A stretch of 64,000 nt of DNA from an uncultured Clostridia bacterium (GCA_934281605.1 CAKQXD010000005.1:62001-126000); one strand, 5' to 3'; counted from the first letter of the stretch, positions 40,529-50,216 are shown. The notes: a model not told the origin generated them from the sequence alone. Numbers and translations: made by a program.

Positions 40529-41401
40529 TTAATATTTTTCCATCGGGATCTTCTCCGTCGGCGCCGGGAATGAAATGGAAAGCTCCTCCAGATCTTCCTC
40601 TGTCAGATGGATCTCCGCTGCCCGTGCATTTTCCTCCACATGGTCGAATCCCACGGCTTTCGGGATGGCCACCATATCATCGTAGCGGAGCACGAATGCC
40701 AGCAGAAGCTGCACGATGGAGATTCCGTGACGAGCCGCCACCGCCTTGACGTGTTCATCCTCCATCAGCATGGCCTTGGATACTCCGTCCTGAGTAGTCA
40801 GAGCGCCTGCCTGTCCCACCGGGCTGTAGGCCATAAACGGGACTTTTTTCTCCCGCTGCCATGCCAGCAGATCGTATTCTATGCCGCGTGTCCCCAGATT
40901 GTATAGGATCTGGTTGATGCAGCACTTGTTACCGTCCGGCACTTTCCACAGGTCTTCCATATCGTCCACATCGAAGTTGGAAACGCCCCATCTGCGGATC
41001 CAGCCCCGATCCTTCAGGTCTTCCATGCAGTAGACCACTTCCGCCAGGTCGGCGTCCTCCCGCCAGTGGAGCAGGTACAGATCGATGTAGTCCGTTCCCA
41101 GAAGCTTCAGCGACCGCTCCGCGCTGCTGTAGATGTGCTGTTTGCTGGCGTTCTGCGGATAGACCTTGTCGCAGATGTAGAGGCTTTCCCTCGCAAAGGC
41201 CTTTGCAGCGTTTCCCGCGATGTTCTCCGCCTTGCCGTCCGCGTACATTTCCGCTGTATCGATCAGATTCATACCCAGTTCCACGCCGTGACGCAGACCT
41301 GCGATCTCCCGTTCATATTTATTATCGTCTTCTCCCATTTGCCAGGTTCCCTGCCCAAGCTGCGGCATGCTGGAACCGTCCGGCAGATAAACTTGTTTCA
41401 T
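40529..41401 (-). CDS. Aldo/keto reductase
   Basis: NADPH-dependent oxidoreductase of 290 residues with the AKR tetrad: Asp in NLIDTAEMYADGKAE with catalytic Tyr, Lys in CDKVYPQNAS and His in LYLLHWRED. The cofactor end reads VAIPKAVGFDHVEEN. It belongs to the diketogulonate-reductase-like (YtbE) group and would reduce small aldehydes or ketones; mgsA in the window could provide methylglyoxal, but that is speculation. Start at 41401 follows TGGAGGATACCG. It diverges from the AraC-type regulator gene at 41513, so that regulator may control it. Confidence 0.9.
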   Translation of the reverse strand: MKQVYLPDGSSMPQLGQGTWQMGEDDNKYEREIAGLRHGVELGMNLIDTAEMYADGKAENIAGNAAKAFARESLYICDKVYPQNASKQHIYSSAERSLKLLGTDYIDLYLLHWREDADLAEVVYCMEDLKDRGWIRRWGVSNFDVDDMEDLWKVPDGNKCCINQILYNLGTRGIEYDLLAWQREKKVPFMAYSPVGQAGALTTQDGVSKAMLMEDEHVKAVAARHGISIVQLLLAFVLRYDDMVAIPKAVGFDHVEENARAAEIHLTEEDLEELSISFPAPTEKIPMEKY

Positions 41402-41512
41402 CGGTATCCTCCATTGCAATTCTGTTCTGTCTAAGTATATAATATAATCAACTTATTTATTTTACCACATTACCGTGAACGATTGTTGTCGATACGAAAA
41501 AAGGAGTAGAAA

Positions 41513-43390
41513 ATGCTGCCGGAAAAAATCTATTATCCCCATGATTTTCCCCTCAATATCACCATTGCCGAACTGACGGAAGTCCCGCTGCATTATCATC
41601 TGGACGTGGAGCTGGTCGTCGTGCTGCAGGGGAGCATCACCCTCAAGAGCGGAAGCTGCACCTACACCCTGCCGAAAGGGAGCATCTTCGCCAACAACGG
41701 ACGTGAAGTTCACGGATTCTGGAAAACCGACGATTCTCAGAGCACTATTGCAGTGATCCAGTTCAACACGACCTATTTCGCCCAGTATTTTCCTCACCTT
41801 TCCAAGAGCACGTACCGTACCTTCGCCCTGCGGGAAACCGACACCCGGTTCGACCGGCTGCGGGAAAAAGTTCTGACGCTTTTATCCCTCTACATGATCC
41901 GGGGCATCGACTACAAACAGAGCTGCATCGAAATTTCCACGGATCTCATCGACTTTCTCAACCAGAACTTCAACCTGTTCTCCTTCGAGGACGGTCTGGT
42001 GGTCAGTCCGCCATACGACAACCTGGTGATGATCGAGCGGATGAGCCGGATCATCCCCTACATCTACGAACACCACGACGAAAAAATCACCCTGGAGGAT
42101 CTGGCGGAGATCGAGCATCTGAGCACATATTATATATCCCATATGATGAAAAGCTGTCTGGGGCTCAATTTCCGGGAGTTTTTAAGCTTCTCCCGTGTAG
42201 AATTTTCCGAAATGATGCTGCTGCAGACCGACGAAAAGATCCATACCATCGCTAAGCGCATCGGCTTCTCCACAACGGCATATTATGAAAAGTTTTTCCT
42301 GCGCTGGTTCGGCAGACTTCCTGCGGAGCATCGGGAGCATTACGCTCCTCTCTGCAAAGGTCCTTCCCGGCCGGAAAGGCTGTCCACGGTCAACAGCAAC
42401 GCCGTCCTCTCCATGGTGCAGCAGCAGCTTTCCGTGGTGCAAAGCCGACACACGGCGCAGCCGGTCCGCCAGCAGAAGCTTTACGTCAGGATTCAGGCAT
42501 CCGAACGGGCCCGTGCCGATTTAAAGCGGGAACTGGCTGTTGATATGACCCAGGACGATCTGCAAAAATTCAGCCGCAATCTGCTGAGCAGCGATTTGCC
42601 CAACATTTTAGCTCAGCTGGGATGCCACCAGGTGCTTCTGACGTCTTCACAGGACGGGGAGCATCTGCCTCCGGAACAGATCCTGGCCTTCCGCAAACAG
42701 CTGACCGCCAAGGGGATCACCCTGGTGGAACGGGAAAAATCACCGCTCCAGTCGGTTCCGGTCTACGGGCTGGATTCCATCGCCAACATGGTCCACGTGT
42801 TCCAGTCGGAATTTCTATCCTCCCACCCCCGTCACGTCAAGCTGATGGATGGAGGCGACAGCACCGTGCTCCTGAAAGGCGACAGCGGACTTTTAACAGC
42901 CTCCGGACTGTTCAAACCAGCGTACTACGCCCACCTGATCCTTTCCAAGTTTCAGGGAGAGCTGATCGCCTACGATCCTCACTATGTGGCCATCCGAAAA
43001 TCCGGGGAGCATCCGTGCTACCTGATCGCCGTTCTCAACTACGATGAAAATACCTCCCGGATCTGCACCGGTGCGACGGCTCTTGGTGAAGTGCAGGAAA
43101 CCATCGAACGGTACCGGGACGAGCTGGAGCTGAACATCAACCTCCACGGTTTACATGGGACTTATTCCATCAAAAAATACTCCTTCGACCATTCCGATAC
43201 CCTCTTTGATTTTCTGGAGCGGATCGGATTCCCGAAAGAGTATGATTCCCCGATGGATTTCGACCTGAACTATTACACAGCGCCAAAGACCGACATCTTT
43301 ACAGAAGAAGTGGATGGATCGCTGTATCTCAACTTCTCCGTCATCGGCACCGGACTGCAGATGGCAGTCGTAGAAACCCTGATGGTATAA
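41513..43390 (+). CDS. AraC-family regulator with C-terminal glycosidase-like domain
   Basis: Protein of 625 residues. N-terminal cupin (about 15-115; VPLHYHLDVELVVVLQGSITL), AraC HTH (about 175-275; ITLEDLAEIEHLSTYYISHMMKSCLG split as usual in two HTHs, ending FSTTAYYEKFFLRWFG) and a C-terminal 320-residue region with a barrel-like pattern (YVRIQAS, VYGLDSIANMVHVF, LLTASGLFKPAYYAHLILSKF, YLIAVLNYD). Regulators of this build in Clostridia often carry a GH39 xylosidase-like sensor; I infer that here at moderate confidence. Ribosome site AAGGAGTAGAAA. Divergent from an aldo/keto reductase; a sugar ligand is likely. Confidence 0.85.
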   Translation: MLPEKIYYPHDFPLNITIAELTEVPLHYHLDVELVVVLQGSITLKSGSCTYTLPKGSIFANNGREVHGFWKTDDSQSTIAVIQFNTTYFAQYFPHLSKSTYRTFALRETDTRFDRLREKVLTLLSLYMIRGIDYKQSCIEISTDLIDFLNQNFNLFSFEDGLVVSPPYDNLVMIERMSRIIPYIYEHHDEKITLEDLAEIEHLSTYYISHMMKSCLGLNFREFLSFSRVEFSEMMLLQTDEKIHTIAKRIGFSTTAYYEKFFLRWFGRLPAEHREHYAPLCKGPSRPERLSTVNSNAVLSMVQQQLSVVQSRHTAQPVRQQKLYVRIQASERARADLKRELAVDMTQDDLQKFSRNLLSSDLPNILAQLGCHQVLLTSSQDGEHLPPEQILAFRKQLTAKGITLVEREKSPLQSVPVYGLDSIANMVHVFQSEFLSSHPRHVKLMDGGDSTVLLKGDSGLLTASGLFKPAYYAHLILSKFQGELIAYDPHYVAIRKSGEHPCYLIAVLNYDENTSRICTGATALGEVQETIERYRDELELNINLHGLHGTYSIKKYSFDHSDTLFDFLERIGFPKEYDSPMDFDLNYYTAPKTDIFTEEVDGSLYLNFSVIGTGLQMAVVETLMV

Positions 43391-43456
43391 CGCGCCGCGC
43401 CACCTGCAGCATCACGGGCGCCGCGCGCTTTGCAGAAAAAATCATAGAAATCCCAA

Positions 43457-43514
43457 AAAACAGCCGGACAGCAAGCGCCTCCTCACATAAGGCACTCGCC
43501 GCCCGGCTGTTTTA
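43457..43514. terminator. Bidirectional terminator between the AraC-type gene and the permease
   Basis: Stem AAAACAGCCGG / CCGGCTGTTTT, 11 bp with a long loop, A and T tracts on both sides. It serves both convergent genes. Confidence 0.85.
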
Positions 43515-43559
43515 TTGTGTAATGGTTACTGCTTCATCAAAATGAGCAGGTGATTCCTG

Positions 43560-45068
43560 TTAATACAAAGCCGAAATATTCTTCTTGTCTGCATCTTCAG
43601 GAGGAGTAAAGTCCATATCTTCGTATCTTACCCATTTCGTCTTCTTCACCTTCTTATAAACAAAGAACATGATAATGGACAGCGGGATGATAGCGTAGCA
43701 CGTGATAAAGTCGAACCAGTTGAAGTCGGAGAATACCCAGTAGTTAGCTCCCAGACATACGATGATGCACACAAAGATAACGAACCAGGATCCGAACGGA
43801 TAAAACGGCGACTTGTATTCCAGCTCATCCAGCGAATGTCCCTGCTTGATCCAGCCGCGGCGGAAGCGATAATGTGCCACACTTATGGTCATCCAGTTGA
43901 ATACACCGGCGATCCCGCAGAGATAATAAGCTGCTGTGTATGCTACTCCGTCTCCGATAAGGGAAGCGAAAAATGCCGTTGCCGCGATACAAGCTGTTAC
44001 GATGATGGCCCTTACAGGAACTCCGTTAGAGCTCAGCTTGGCAAAGAATCTCGGAGCGTCTCCTCTCTTAGCCATATGCTGCAGCGTTCTCGATGCACTG
44101 TACATAGAAGAGTTGCCGCAGGAAAGTACAGAGGTCAGGATAACGGCATTCATCAGAGATGCTGCTGCTGCAAATCCCGCTCTCTGGAAAATGATGGTGA
44201 ACGGAGATGCTGCCACGTTATCTTCCGCTGCATCCAGCAGTGTCGGCTCCGTGAACGGGATCAGCGTCCCTACTACGAAGATCGTTCCCAAATAAAAGAT
44301 GATCAGTCGGAAGAAAATGCTCTTTACCGCACGCGGTACATCTTTTCTCGGATTTTCTGATTCTGCTGCAGACAACCCTACCAGTTCCGTATTGGAGAAA
44401 GAGAATGCTGCGACCATGAAGATCCCAACAATTCCTCCGATCCCGTGTATAAATGGGGCTTTTCCTTGTGATCCGCCATCCAGCGTCCAGTTGCTGAATC
44501 CGTGGCTTCCTGTTCCGCTCATGATTCCCAGGATCATCAGTACGCTGACGATGAGGAATACAATAGTAACGATCACCTTGATGCCGGCAAACCAGTATTC
44601 TGCCTCACCGAATCCCTTTACAGTAAAGAGGTTGATCGCCAGCAGGACCGCCAGGAACAACATCGCCCAAAGGGACGAATTGGAATTCGGAAACCAGTAC
44701 TTGATAATGATCGCCCCTGCGATCAATTCTGCCGCCACAGTCATAGCACTGCCAAACCAGTACGACCAGCCATTGGTAAATCCCCATGCCTTATCTATAA
44801 AACGATCTGCATATGATGTGAATGCCCCCGGGATCGGCAGTCTCGTCGCCATTTCTCCCAGCGCTGTCATCATAAAATATACTACGATACCCATGACCGC
44901 ATATGCGACCATAGCGCCACCCGGACCTGCGTCTCTGATGGTTCCTCCCATCGCCAGGAACAGTCCTGTTCCGATGGATCCGCCAATGGCGATCATAGTC
45001 AAATGACGTCTCTTAAGACCTCTCTTAAGTACGCGTCCTTCCTGTGTTTCCATTCCTCGTGCTTCCAT
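43560..45068 (-). CDS. Amino-acid permease (APC superfamily, AAT family)
   Basis: Transporter of 502 residues with 12 helices. The AAT consensus is clear: HLTMIAIGGSIGTGLFLAMG near 22-41, GEMATRLPIPGAFTSYADRF and the later GIVGIFMVAAFSFSNTELVG. Relatives carry GABA, lysine, aromatic amino acids or S-methylmethionine in exchange for protons. It lies 62 bases after the stop of the glycyl-radical enzyme on the same strand, without an intervening terminator, so an amino acid or its derivative is the best guess for the substrate of that enzyme. Confidence 0.9.
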   Translation of the reverse strand: MEARGMETQEGRVLKRGLKRRHLTMIAIGGSIGTGLFLAMGGTIRDAGPGGAMVAYAVMGIVVYFMMTALGEMATRLPIPGAFTSYADRFIDKAWGFTNGWSYWFGSAMTVAAELIAGAIIIKYWFPNSNSSLWAMLFLAVLLAINLFTVKGFGEAEYWFAGIKVIVTIVFLIVSVLMILGIMSGTGSHGFSNWTLDGGSQGKAPFIHGIGGIVGIFMVAAFSFSNTELVGLSAAESENPRKDVPRAVKSIFFRLIIFYLGTIFVVGTLIPFTEPTLLDAAEDNVAASPFTIIFQRAGFAAAASLMNAVILTSVLSCGNSSMYSASRTLQHMAKRGDAPRFFAKLSSNGVPVRAIIVTACIAATAFFASLIGDGVAYTAAYYLCGIAGVFNWMTISVAHYRFRRGWIKQGHSLDELEYKSPFYPFGSWFVIFVCIIVCLGANYWVFSDFNWFDFITCYAIIPLSIIMFFVYKKVKKTKWVRYEDMDFTPPEDADKKNISALY

Positions 45069-45130
45069 TCGCTACACTCCTTTTTATAAATTCTTCTGTT
45101 TCTGTCAGTACGTGATATGTGCCTTGCACC

Positions 45131-47497
45131 CTATACGCTCAAATGAGCTGTACGATCGATGATGCTGTCCTGAGCCGCCTTGTCCAGCTCTGTGAAGTAA
45201 GCCATGTAACCGGCTACCCGCACCATCAGGCCTTTGTATTTTTCCGGGGTCTGCTGCGCAGCCCGCAGTGTCTTATCATCTACGACATTGATCTGTATGT
45301 GCTCGCCGCCTTCTTCGAAATAAGTCTTGATCACACCTTCGATGATGTCCAGTCCCTTTTCTCCCTGGATACCCTTCGGGTCAAATCGCAGGTTGAACAA
45401 TGCTCCATCATGGAATCTGCCCTGATCAATGGAAGCAACCGATTTGACTGTAGCCGTTGGCCCCATCAGATCTCTTCCCATTGTCGGGGAACAGTTATCA
45501 CAATACGTTTCGCCTGCCAGTCTTCCATCCGGTGTTGCTCCGCAGACTTCTCCGTGAGAAATGTTCACGGTCTGGGACAAGTTGCAGAAGGAGTAGCGTC
45601 CATGTCTGGAATCTTCCCAGGACTGTACCAGATCGGCACAGTATCCCAGCATTTCCCTCGCCACACCGTCTACATATTCATTATCGTTGCCGTATTTCGG
45701 CGGTTTGTTGATCAGGAGCTGACGCAGACGTTCTTCGCCTTCGAAGTTCTTGTCCAGCGCTTCGATCAGCTGATCCATGGTCACGTCATGATCCTTGTAT
45801 ACCACATCTTCTATAGCCACGATGGAATCAGCCAGGTTGGCCGATCCAGTGATGAACATGCCTGCTGTGCTGTACTTGGCGCCGCCCTCCTGTACAGACT
45901 TGCCGGATTCCACGCATCCTTTCATTGCCATAGATGCGAAGATGACCGGGTAGCGAAGCATATGATAAGGTACCATAAGATCGTAACCGTCCTTGATCAT
46001 ACGATAGAAGTATGCAAGCTGCTTTTTCAGCGCATCTTTTAACTCCTCTATATTCTTAAAGTCTCTCGGATCTCCTGTCTCCAGTCCGAGCAGTTCTCCC
46101 GTCTTAGGGTCTCTGCCGTTGTGGAGCACCAGTTCCAGGACTTTCGGCGCATTGACGTATCCAGCGTCCGGGGAACCGTCGGTGCTGCCGCCTCCAGGTC
46201 CCGGCTGAATGCATCCTACGATGGTCCAGTCTCTGGCTTCTTCAATGGTGCATCCTTTGCCCTGCGTCATCTTGATAGCCGCTTCATCGTTGAAGAATCC
46301 CGGATTTGCCATGCCCTGCTGGATCATTTCCGCACCCTTGCGGATCAGCGCTTCCGGCGTGCCGTCGAATACTCTTACCGCCAGTACCGGCTGCTTGGTC
46401 TGCAGATCCGCTGCTGCGTCCAGACAGAGATAGGATAAATCGTTGGTGGCGTCCTTGCCGTTCGGCGTCTGTCCGCCTACTACGAGGATCTCCCACATCG
46501 GGTATCCTGCAAAGGACTTGGCGTACCATCTGTCTCTTACTTCGTATACTTCACATGCTTTCAGGTAGAAGCACTCCAGCATTTCCAGCATTTCTTCCTT
46601 GGTGTTTCTGCCGGATTCCAGATCCGCCTTGTAGAACGGATACATGTACTGGTCGAATCTGCCGAATCCGCATGCTGTGGTCGGCGCTTCGATGTGGAAG
46701 GCCACCTGGATGAACCATACCATCTGCAGTGCCTGATGAAAAGTCTGCGGCGGATTTTCCGGTACGACACGGCAGTTTTCCGCGATAGCCAGCAGCTCAG
46801 CCTTTCTCTTGGCGTCGCTGCATTCCGCTGCCTGACGTTCTGCTTCGTCCGCCATGCGGTGCGCATAAGTGATGAGTCCATCGCAAAGTACGATGCAGGC
46901 GTTCCAGAAGTCTACCTTTTCCTGTTTTTCCTTGGTGCCGCCTTTGACTTCTGCGATGTTAGCCTTACATTCTGCGATGAATCCCTTCAGTCCGATCTCC
47001 ATGAACTTCTGATGGTTCGGCGTCGTTTCGCCTGAAACACCGTTTCTGCATCCGATGGAAATCAGGTCCTTCTGTCTCGCGTTTTCTATGTAATCAGGAA
47101 GCACTTCTCCGGCGATGTCCTCCATCGCTCTGCCTTCCCACTCTTTTAAGGTTTCCAGGATCACTTCCCGATCTTCCGGGCTGATGTAGTACGGATCCGT
47201 CTTTCTCACAGGGAAGTCGTCGATGTCCTCCGTCAGCCACTTGCTGGACGTGTATTCCGGGAACAGGTTTGCGCCCTTGTATTTATTGGTCGGCGTTCCC
47301 ACGATCAGCTCGTCTTCCATGATCAGCGTGGTCATGTGCTCCATCACATAGCGGACGATCTTGGCACGGAATACCGGGATGGCGTCCCCCGCGAATTTTT
47401 TGTGCGCTTCAGTGGCCAGCACCAGACGCTCTGCTGTGATGGTTGGGATGGTATCAAAGTACTTTTCCCGAATTTTTCTTACTCTATCTGTCATCAT
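45131..47497 (-). CDS. Glycyl-radical enzyme, HypD/PflD-related, with Cys-Ile-Gln active-site loop
   Basis: Pyruvate-formate-lyase-type enzyme of 788 residues, oxygen sensitive. The C-terminal glycyl-radical loop is RVAGYMAYF with Gly763 and the thiyl site is VGCIQPGPGG with Cys429. In known eliminases (choline lyase, glycerol and propanediol dehydratase, isethionate lyase, trans-4-hydroxyproline dehydratase HypD) the residue two after the Cys is Glu; here it is Gln431. Size and spacing are closest to HypD. Start: MMTDR at 47497, ten bases after GGGAGG. No radical-SAM activase gene occurs in the window, though one is required. The amino-acid permease at 43560 follows. Substrate unknown. Confidence 0.93.
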   Translation of the reverse strand: MMTDRVRKIREKYFDTIPTITAERLVLATEAHKKFAGDAIPVFRAKIVRYVMEHMTTLIMEDELIVGTPTNKYKGANLFPEYTSSKWLTEDIDDFPVRKTDPYYISPEDREVILETLKEWEGRAMEDIAGEVLPDYIENARQKDLISIGCRNGVSGETTPNHQKFMEIGLKGFIAECKANIAEVKGGTKEKQEKVDFWNACIVLCDGLITYAHRMADEAERQAAECSDAKRKAELLAIAENCRVVPENPPQTFHQALQMVWFIQVAFHIEAPTTACGFGRFDQYMYPFYKADLESGRNTKEEMLEMLECFYLKACEVYEVRDRWYAKSFAGYPMWEILVVGGQTPNGKDATNDLSYLCLDAAADLQTKQPVLAVRVFDGTPEALIRKGAEMIQQGMANPGFFNDEAAIKMTQGKGCTIEEARDWTIVGCIQPGPGGGSTDGSPDAGYVNAPKVLELVLHNGRDPKTGELLGLETGDPRDFKNIEELKDALKKQLAYFYRMIKDGYDLMVPYHMLRYPVIFASMAMKGCVESGKSVQEGGAKYSTAGMFITGSANLADSIVAIEDVVYKDHDVTMDQLIEALDKNFEGEERLRQLLINKPPKYGNDNEYVDGVAREMLGYCADLVQSWEDSRHGRYSFCNLSQTVNISHGEVCGATPDGRLAGETYCDNCSPTMGRDLMGPTATVKSVASIDQGRFHDGALFNLRFDPKGIQGEKGLDIIEGVIKTYFEEGGEHIQINVVDDKTLRAAQQTPEKYKGLMVRVAGYMAYFTELDKAAQDSIIDRTAHLSV

Positions 47498-47573
47498 ATC
47501 GAACATTCCTCCCTTGCGGTCTGAATTGGTTTTTCTCTTTTTTGTGCGTTCACACTGTTTTTCTACGATGTTT

Positions 47574-47603
47574 ATTATAGAAAAACACAACCATAGACCT
47601 CAA
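47574..47603 (-). promoter_or_regulatory. Promoter of the glycyl-radical enzyme gene
   Basis: Minus strand TTGAGG, 18 bases, TATAAT, 77 bases before the ATG. The -35 region lies in the inverted repeat at 47599-47632. Confidence 0.6.
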
Positions 47604-47632
47604 TAATTGGATTGTCAAAAGAAATCATTGAG
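47599..47632. promoter_or_regulatory. Inverted repeat over the -35 of the glycyl-radical enzyme promoter
   Basis: CTCAAT and ATTGAG, 22 bases apart, with an inner CAAT/ATTG pair. A possible operator; no dedicated regulator is identified. Confidence 0.4.
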
Positions 47633-47754
47633 TTGCTATCATGTTGCGATCCTGCCGCAAATTCCTGTAAAACCCGGTTGCCAGATACCCGTTCCTGCGG
47701 TATGCTATAACAAAAGTACACTCCATGAACAAAATGCAGGAAAGGACACGCCCT

Positions 47755-48024
47755 ATGCTTTATAAAAAAATCCGTAATCTCATCGCTATTCTGGCTGTTA
47801 TGATCGCATTGCTGCCGGCTTTTTTATATTCCACGCAGCACATCTACTACGGCCCGAAGTTCAGCTTTTTCACCACCATCGCAGCACTGATCTGCTTCAT
47901 CACATCCGCTCTGATCCAGCTTGTTCACAATAAAAAAGAAGGCTTGCCGCTGTCCGGCCCGTTGATCTTCGCCGGCGGTTTCACCTTCCTTCTTCTCTAT
48001 ATCGTATACCAGTTCTTATTTTAA
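47755..48024 (+). CDS. Small membrane protein, unknown
   Basis: Protein of 89 residues with three predicted helices (about 8-25, 37-55, 65-88), no recognisable family. A start at 47725 is possible, but the ATG at 47755 follows GGAAAGGA at about ten bases and gives MLYKKIRNLIAIL. Its end overlaps the convergent metallophosphoesterase gene by nine bases. Located 257 bases from the divergent glycyl-radical enzyme gene. Confidence 0.65.
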   Translation: MLYKKIRNLIAILAVMIALLPAFLYSTQHIYYGPKFSFFTTIAALICFITSALIQLVHNKKEGLPLSGPLIFAGGFTFLLLYIVYQFLF

Positions 48025-49209
48025 TGTAATATGGATATCATAGATCTCGCTCTTGGTCCCGACTCTCATGTCAGGGCCGAAGATCCCGACGCCGGACGTC
48101 ACGATGCTGTGCATACCGGCTTTTTTCATATATCCATAGGAGTTTTCCCACATGAGTCCGGTCAGCAGGGTGCCCGGAAACATCTGCCCATCGTGGGTAT
48201 GTCCGCAAAACTGGGCGTCCACCCCAGCGTCCGCCAGTTCCTGCAGCTGCCGCGGCTCGTGCTCCAGCACCAGGATCGGCTTGCTCTTGTCGATACCCTT
48301 TGTGATCTGTTTCGGCGTTTTTCGCTCGGTGATCCCCCGTCCCGGTCGCTCGTAATCCGGTCTTCCATAAAGATATACGCTGTCATCGATCCAGACGCCT
48401 TTCTCCTGCAAAAGCGTAAAACCCGCTCTTTGCATAAACGCATCCATCCGCGGATCGCTCTCCTTTTTCTTGTTCTTTCCCCCGAAGGTAAAGCCCGCCA
48501 GGATGGGCTCCTCGATATCGTGATTGCCGTAGGTGGCGTATACGCCGTATTTTGATTTGATCCTCGAAAGGGTCTTTGCAACCTGATCCGGATCTTTGAC
48601 TGCCTCGTACTCGTTATCGAAGATATCCCCTGCCACCAGCACCACGTCTGGGTCCAGCGCGTTGATCTTGTCCACCATCTGCTTCATGTGATCATTGCCG
48701 ATGCTGTAGCCCAGGTGCAGGTCGGCAATGAGGATCACGTGCAAAGAATCCAGCTTCCCGCCGTCTTTTTCGATGGTGATATCCTGCTGCGTCACGACGG
48801 TATGTCGCGCCGTAAAGATCCCGACGAGGGAGAAGGCACAGATGACGCAGAAGCATATGGTTCCCACCACCGCATAGCCGCCTCGCGAAAACAGCTTTTC
48901 TTTGTGAGGGAAGTTCAGTCGTTTGAGGATCAGCCGCAGCAGATCCGCTACCACCACCGTCAGCATGATATACAGTAAGATCCCCAGCCAGTAATTGCTG
49001 ATCAGTTTCAGGAATCTCTGGAAATCCGAGTGGGGCAGAAAGAATGCGATGACGATGCTGAGGGCCAGGAAAACGTACACCACAAACATGCCGATCTGGA
49101 CGGCTTTGTGTTCGAAAACATGGTGGCAGCACCCCATCCATCGGATCGCCCGCCGCCAGAGATACCAGCAGAGCAGCAAATAAAACGGTGCTAAAAGAAT
49201 CGCTATCAT
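48016..49209 (-). CDS. Membrane-bound metallophosphoesterase
   Basis: Protein of 397 residues: four N-terminal helices (about 1-145) followed by a calcineurin-type phosphoesterase domain with the metal ligands in LIADLHLGYS, VAGDIFDN, TYGNHDIEE, VLEHEP and CGHTHDGQMFPG. This is the YkuE/YaeI-like build; relatives hydrolyse UDP-diacylglucosamine, cyclic nucleotides or lipids. Substrate not readable. Genes on both sides are transcribed rightward, so it is a single-gene unit. Confidence 0.9.
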   Translation of the reverse strand: MIAILLAPFYLLLCWYLWRRAIRWMGCCHHVFEHKAVQIGMFVVYVFLALSIVIAFFLPHSDFQRFLKLISNYWLGILLYIMLTVVVADLLRLILKRLNFPHKEKLFSRGGYAVVGTICFCVICAFSLVGIFTARHTVVTQQDITIEKDGGKLDSLHVILIADLHLGYSIGNDHMKQMVDKINALDPDVVLVAGDIFDNEYEAVKDPDQVAKTLSRIKSKYGVYATYGNHDIEEPILAGFTFGGKNKKKESDPRMDAFMQRAGFTLLQEKGVWIDDSVYLYGRPDYERPGRGITERKTPKQITKGIDKSKPILVLEHEPRQLQELADAGVDAQFCGHTHDGQMFPGTLLTGLMWENSYGYMKKAGMHSIVTSGVGIFGPDMRVGTKSEIYDIHITLK

Positions 49210-49319
49210 AAAAGTTCCTTTCTGCCGGGGGGGATATGCCCGGCAATTCGTATTTTAGTCTGTTATTTTTATACAAAATATGTAATAATAGTACCATAAT
49301 ATCTATGGAGGTCACAAGT

Positions 49320-50153
49320 ATGCGTATCGCAATTTGCGATGATGATTCCGCAGCGAGCAACGCTCTCTATCAGGATATCACACAACTCGCAGAAGAACAG
49401 TTACATTCATCACAAAAGTCGGAACCCGTTCTGGCTCCGGTCATTACCCGTTCGGATATTTTCACCGATTCCGATGAGTTTTTATTTGCCGCGGAAACAG
49501 AACACTATGATCTGGCATTCGTCGATATCGAGCTGGGAGAGGAATCCGGGATCCAGCTTTCCAATAAGCTGCTCCGTCTTCACCCGGATCTGCAGATCAT
49601 TTTTTTCTCCGGATACGATGATTATTACCTGGACGTCTATAATGTGGATCACGTATATTTTCTGAAAAAGCCGGTGGATCCGGAGCGTCTGAAAACGGCG
49701 CTTCTGGCAGCCCAGCGCCGGATCCTTTCGCTGCAGGACAAGTTCCTGACCATCGCCAACAAGCAGGGGGTGTTTCGGATTGCCCTGCAGGATATTCTGT
49801 TCCTTGAAAAAAGCCGCCGTCTAATTCTGGTACATACCGCCGACGGCGAGATCTACAAGACCTACGGGAAGTTTTCCGATTTCGAGGACAGCCTGAATTC
49901 CCTGTTTTTTCAGTGTCACACGAGTTATATCGTCAATTTCCGATTCGTTTCGGAGATGACGGATCGCAAATTCCTCGTCTCTCCGCACGCCGGACTGCAC
50001 ATCGCTGCTCCCCGTCCCCTTCACGGAGCCGCCGCTTACGACAATGGCGGTGATCCAGGGGACGGCGCCCACTATCTGGAACAGGCGATCCCCATCAGCA
50101 AAACCTATTATACACAGGCGAAGGAAGCGTTTTTGAAGTATCTGATGCGGTAG
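49320..50153 (+). CDS. LytTR-type response regulator without a nearby kinase
   Basis: Regulator of 277 residues: receiver (about 1-135) with DDD near 7-9, phospho-acceptor Asp69 (LAFVDIEL) and Lys in YFLKKPV, then a LytTR DNA-binding domain with LFLEKSRRLILVHTADGEIYKTYG and FFQCHTSYIVNF. The end is unusual: after VSEMTDRKFLVS there is a Gly-, His- and Pro-rich stretch (about 30 residues, HAGLHIAAPRPLHGAAAYDN) before PISKTYYTQAKEAFLKYL. GGAGGTCACAAGT precedes the ATG. LytTR regulators usually pair with a membrane kinase; none is in the window. Confidence 0.9.
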   Translation: MRIAICDDDSAASNALYQDITQLAEEQLHSSQKSEPVLAPVITRSDIFTDSDEFLFAAETEHYDLAFVDIELGEESGIQLSNKLLRLHPDLQIIFFSGYDDYYLDVYNVDHVYFLKKPVDPERLKTALLAAQRRILSLQDKFLTIANKQGVFRIALQDILFLEKSRRLILVHTADGEIYKTYGKFSDFEDSLNSLFFQCHTSYIVNFRFVSEMTDRKFLVSPHAGLHIAAPRPLHGAAAYDNGGDPGDGAHYLEQAIPISKTYYTQAKEAFLKYLMR

Positions 50154-50216
50154 GGCTTTATGGGGCGTGATGGGCTTAGGCCTCTCGGGTGGGGCTTGCT
50201 GGCTTGAGCCGCCCGG

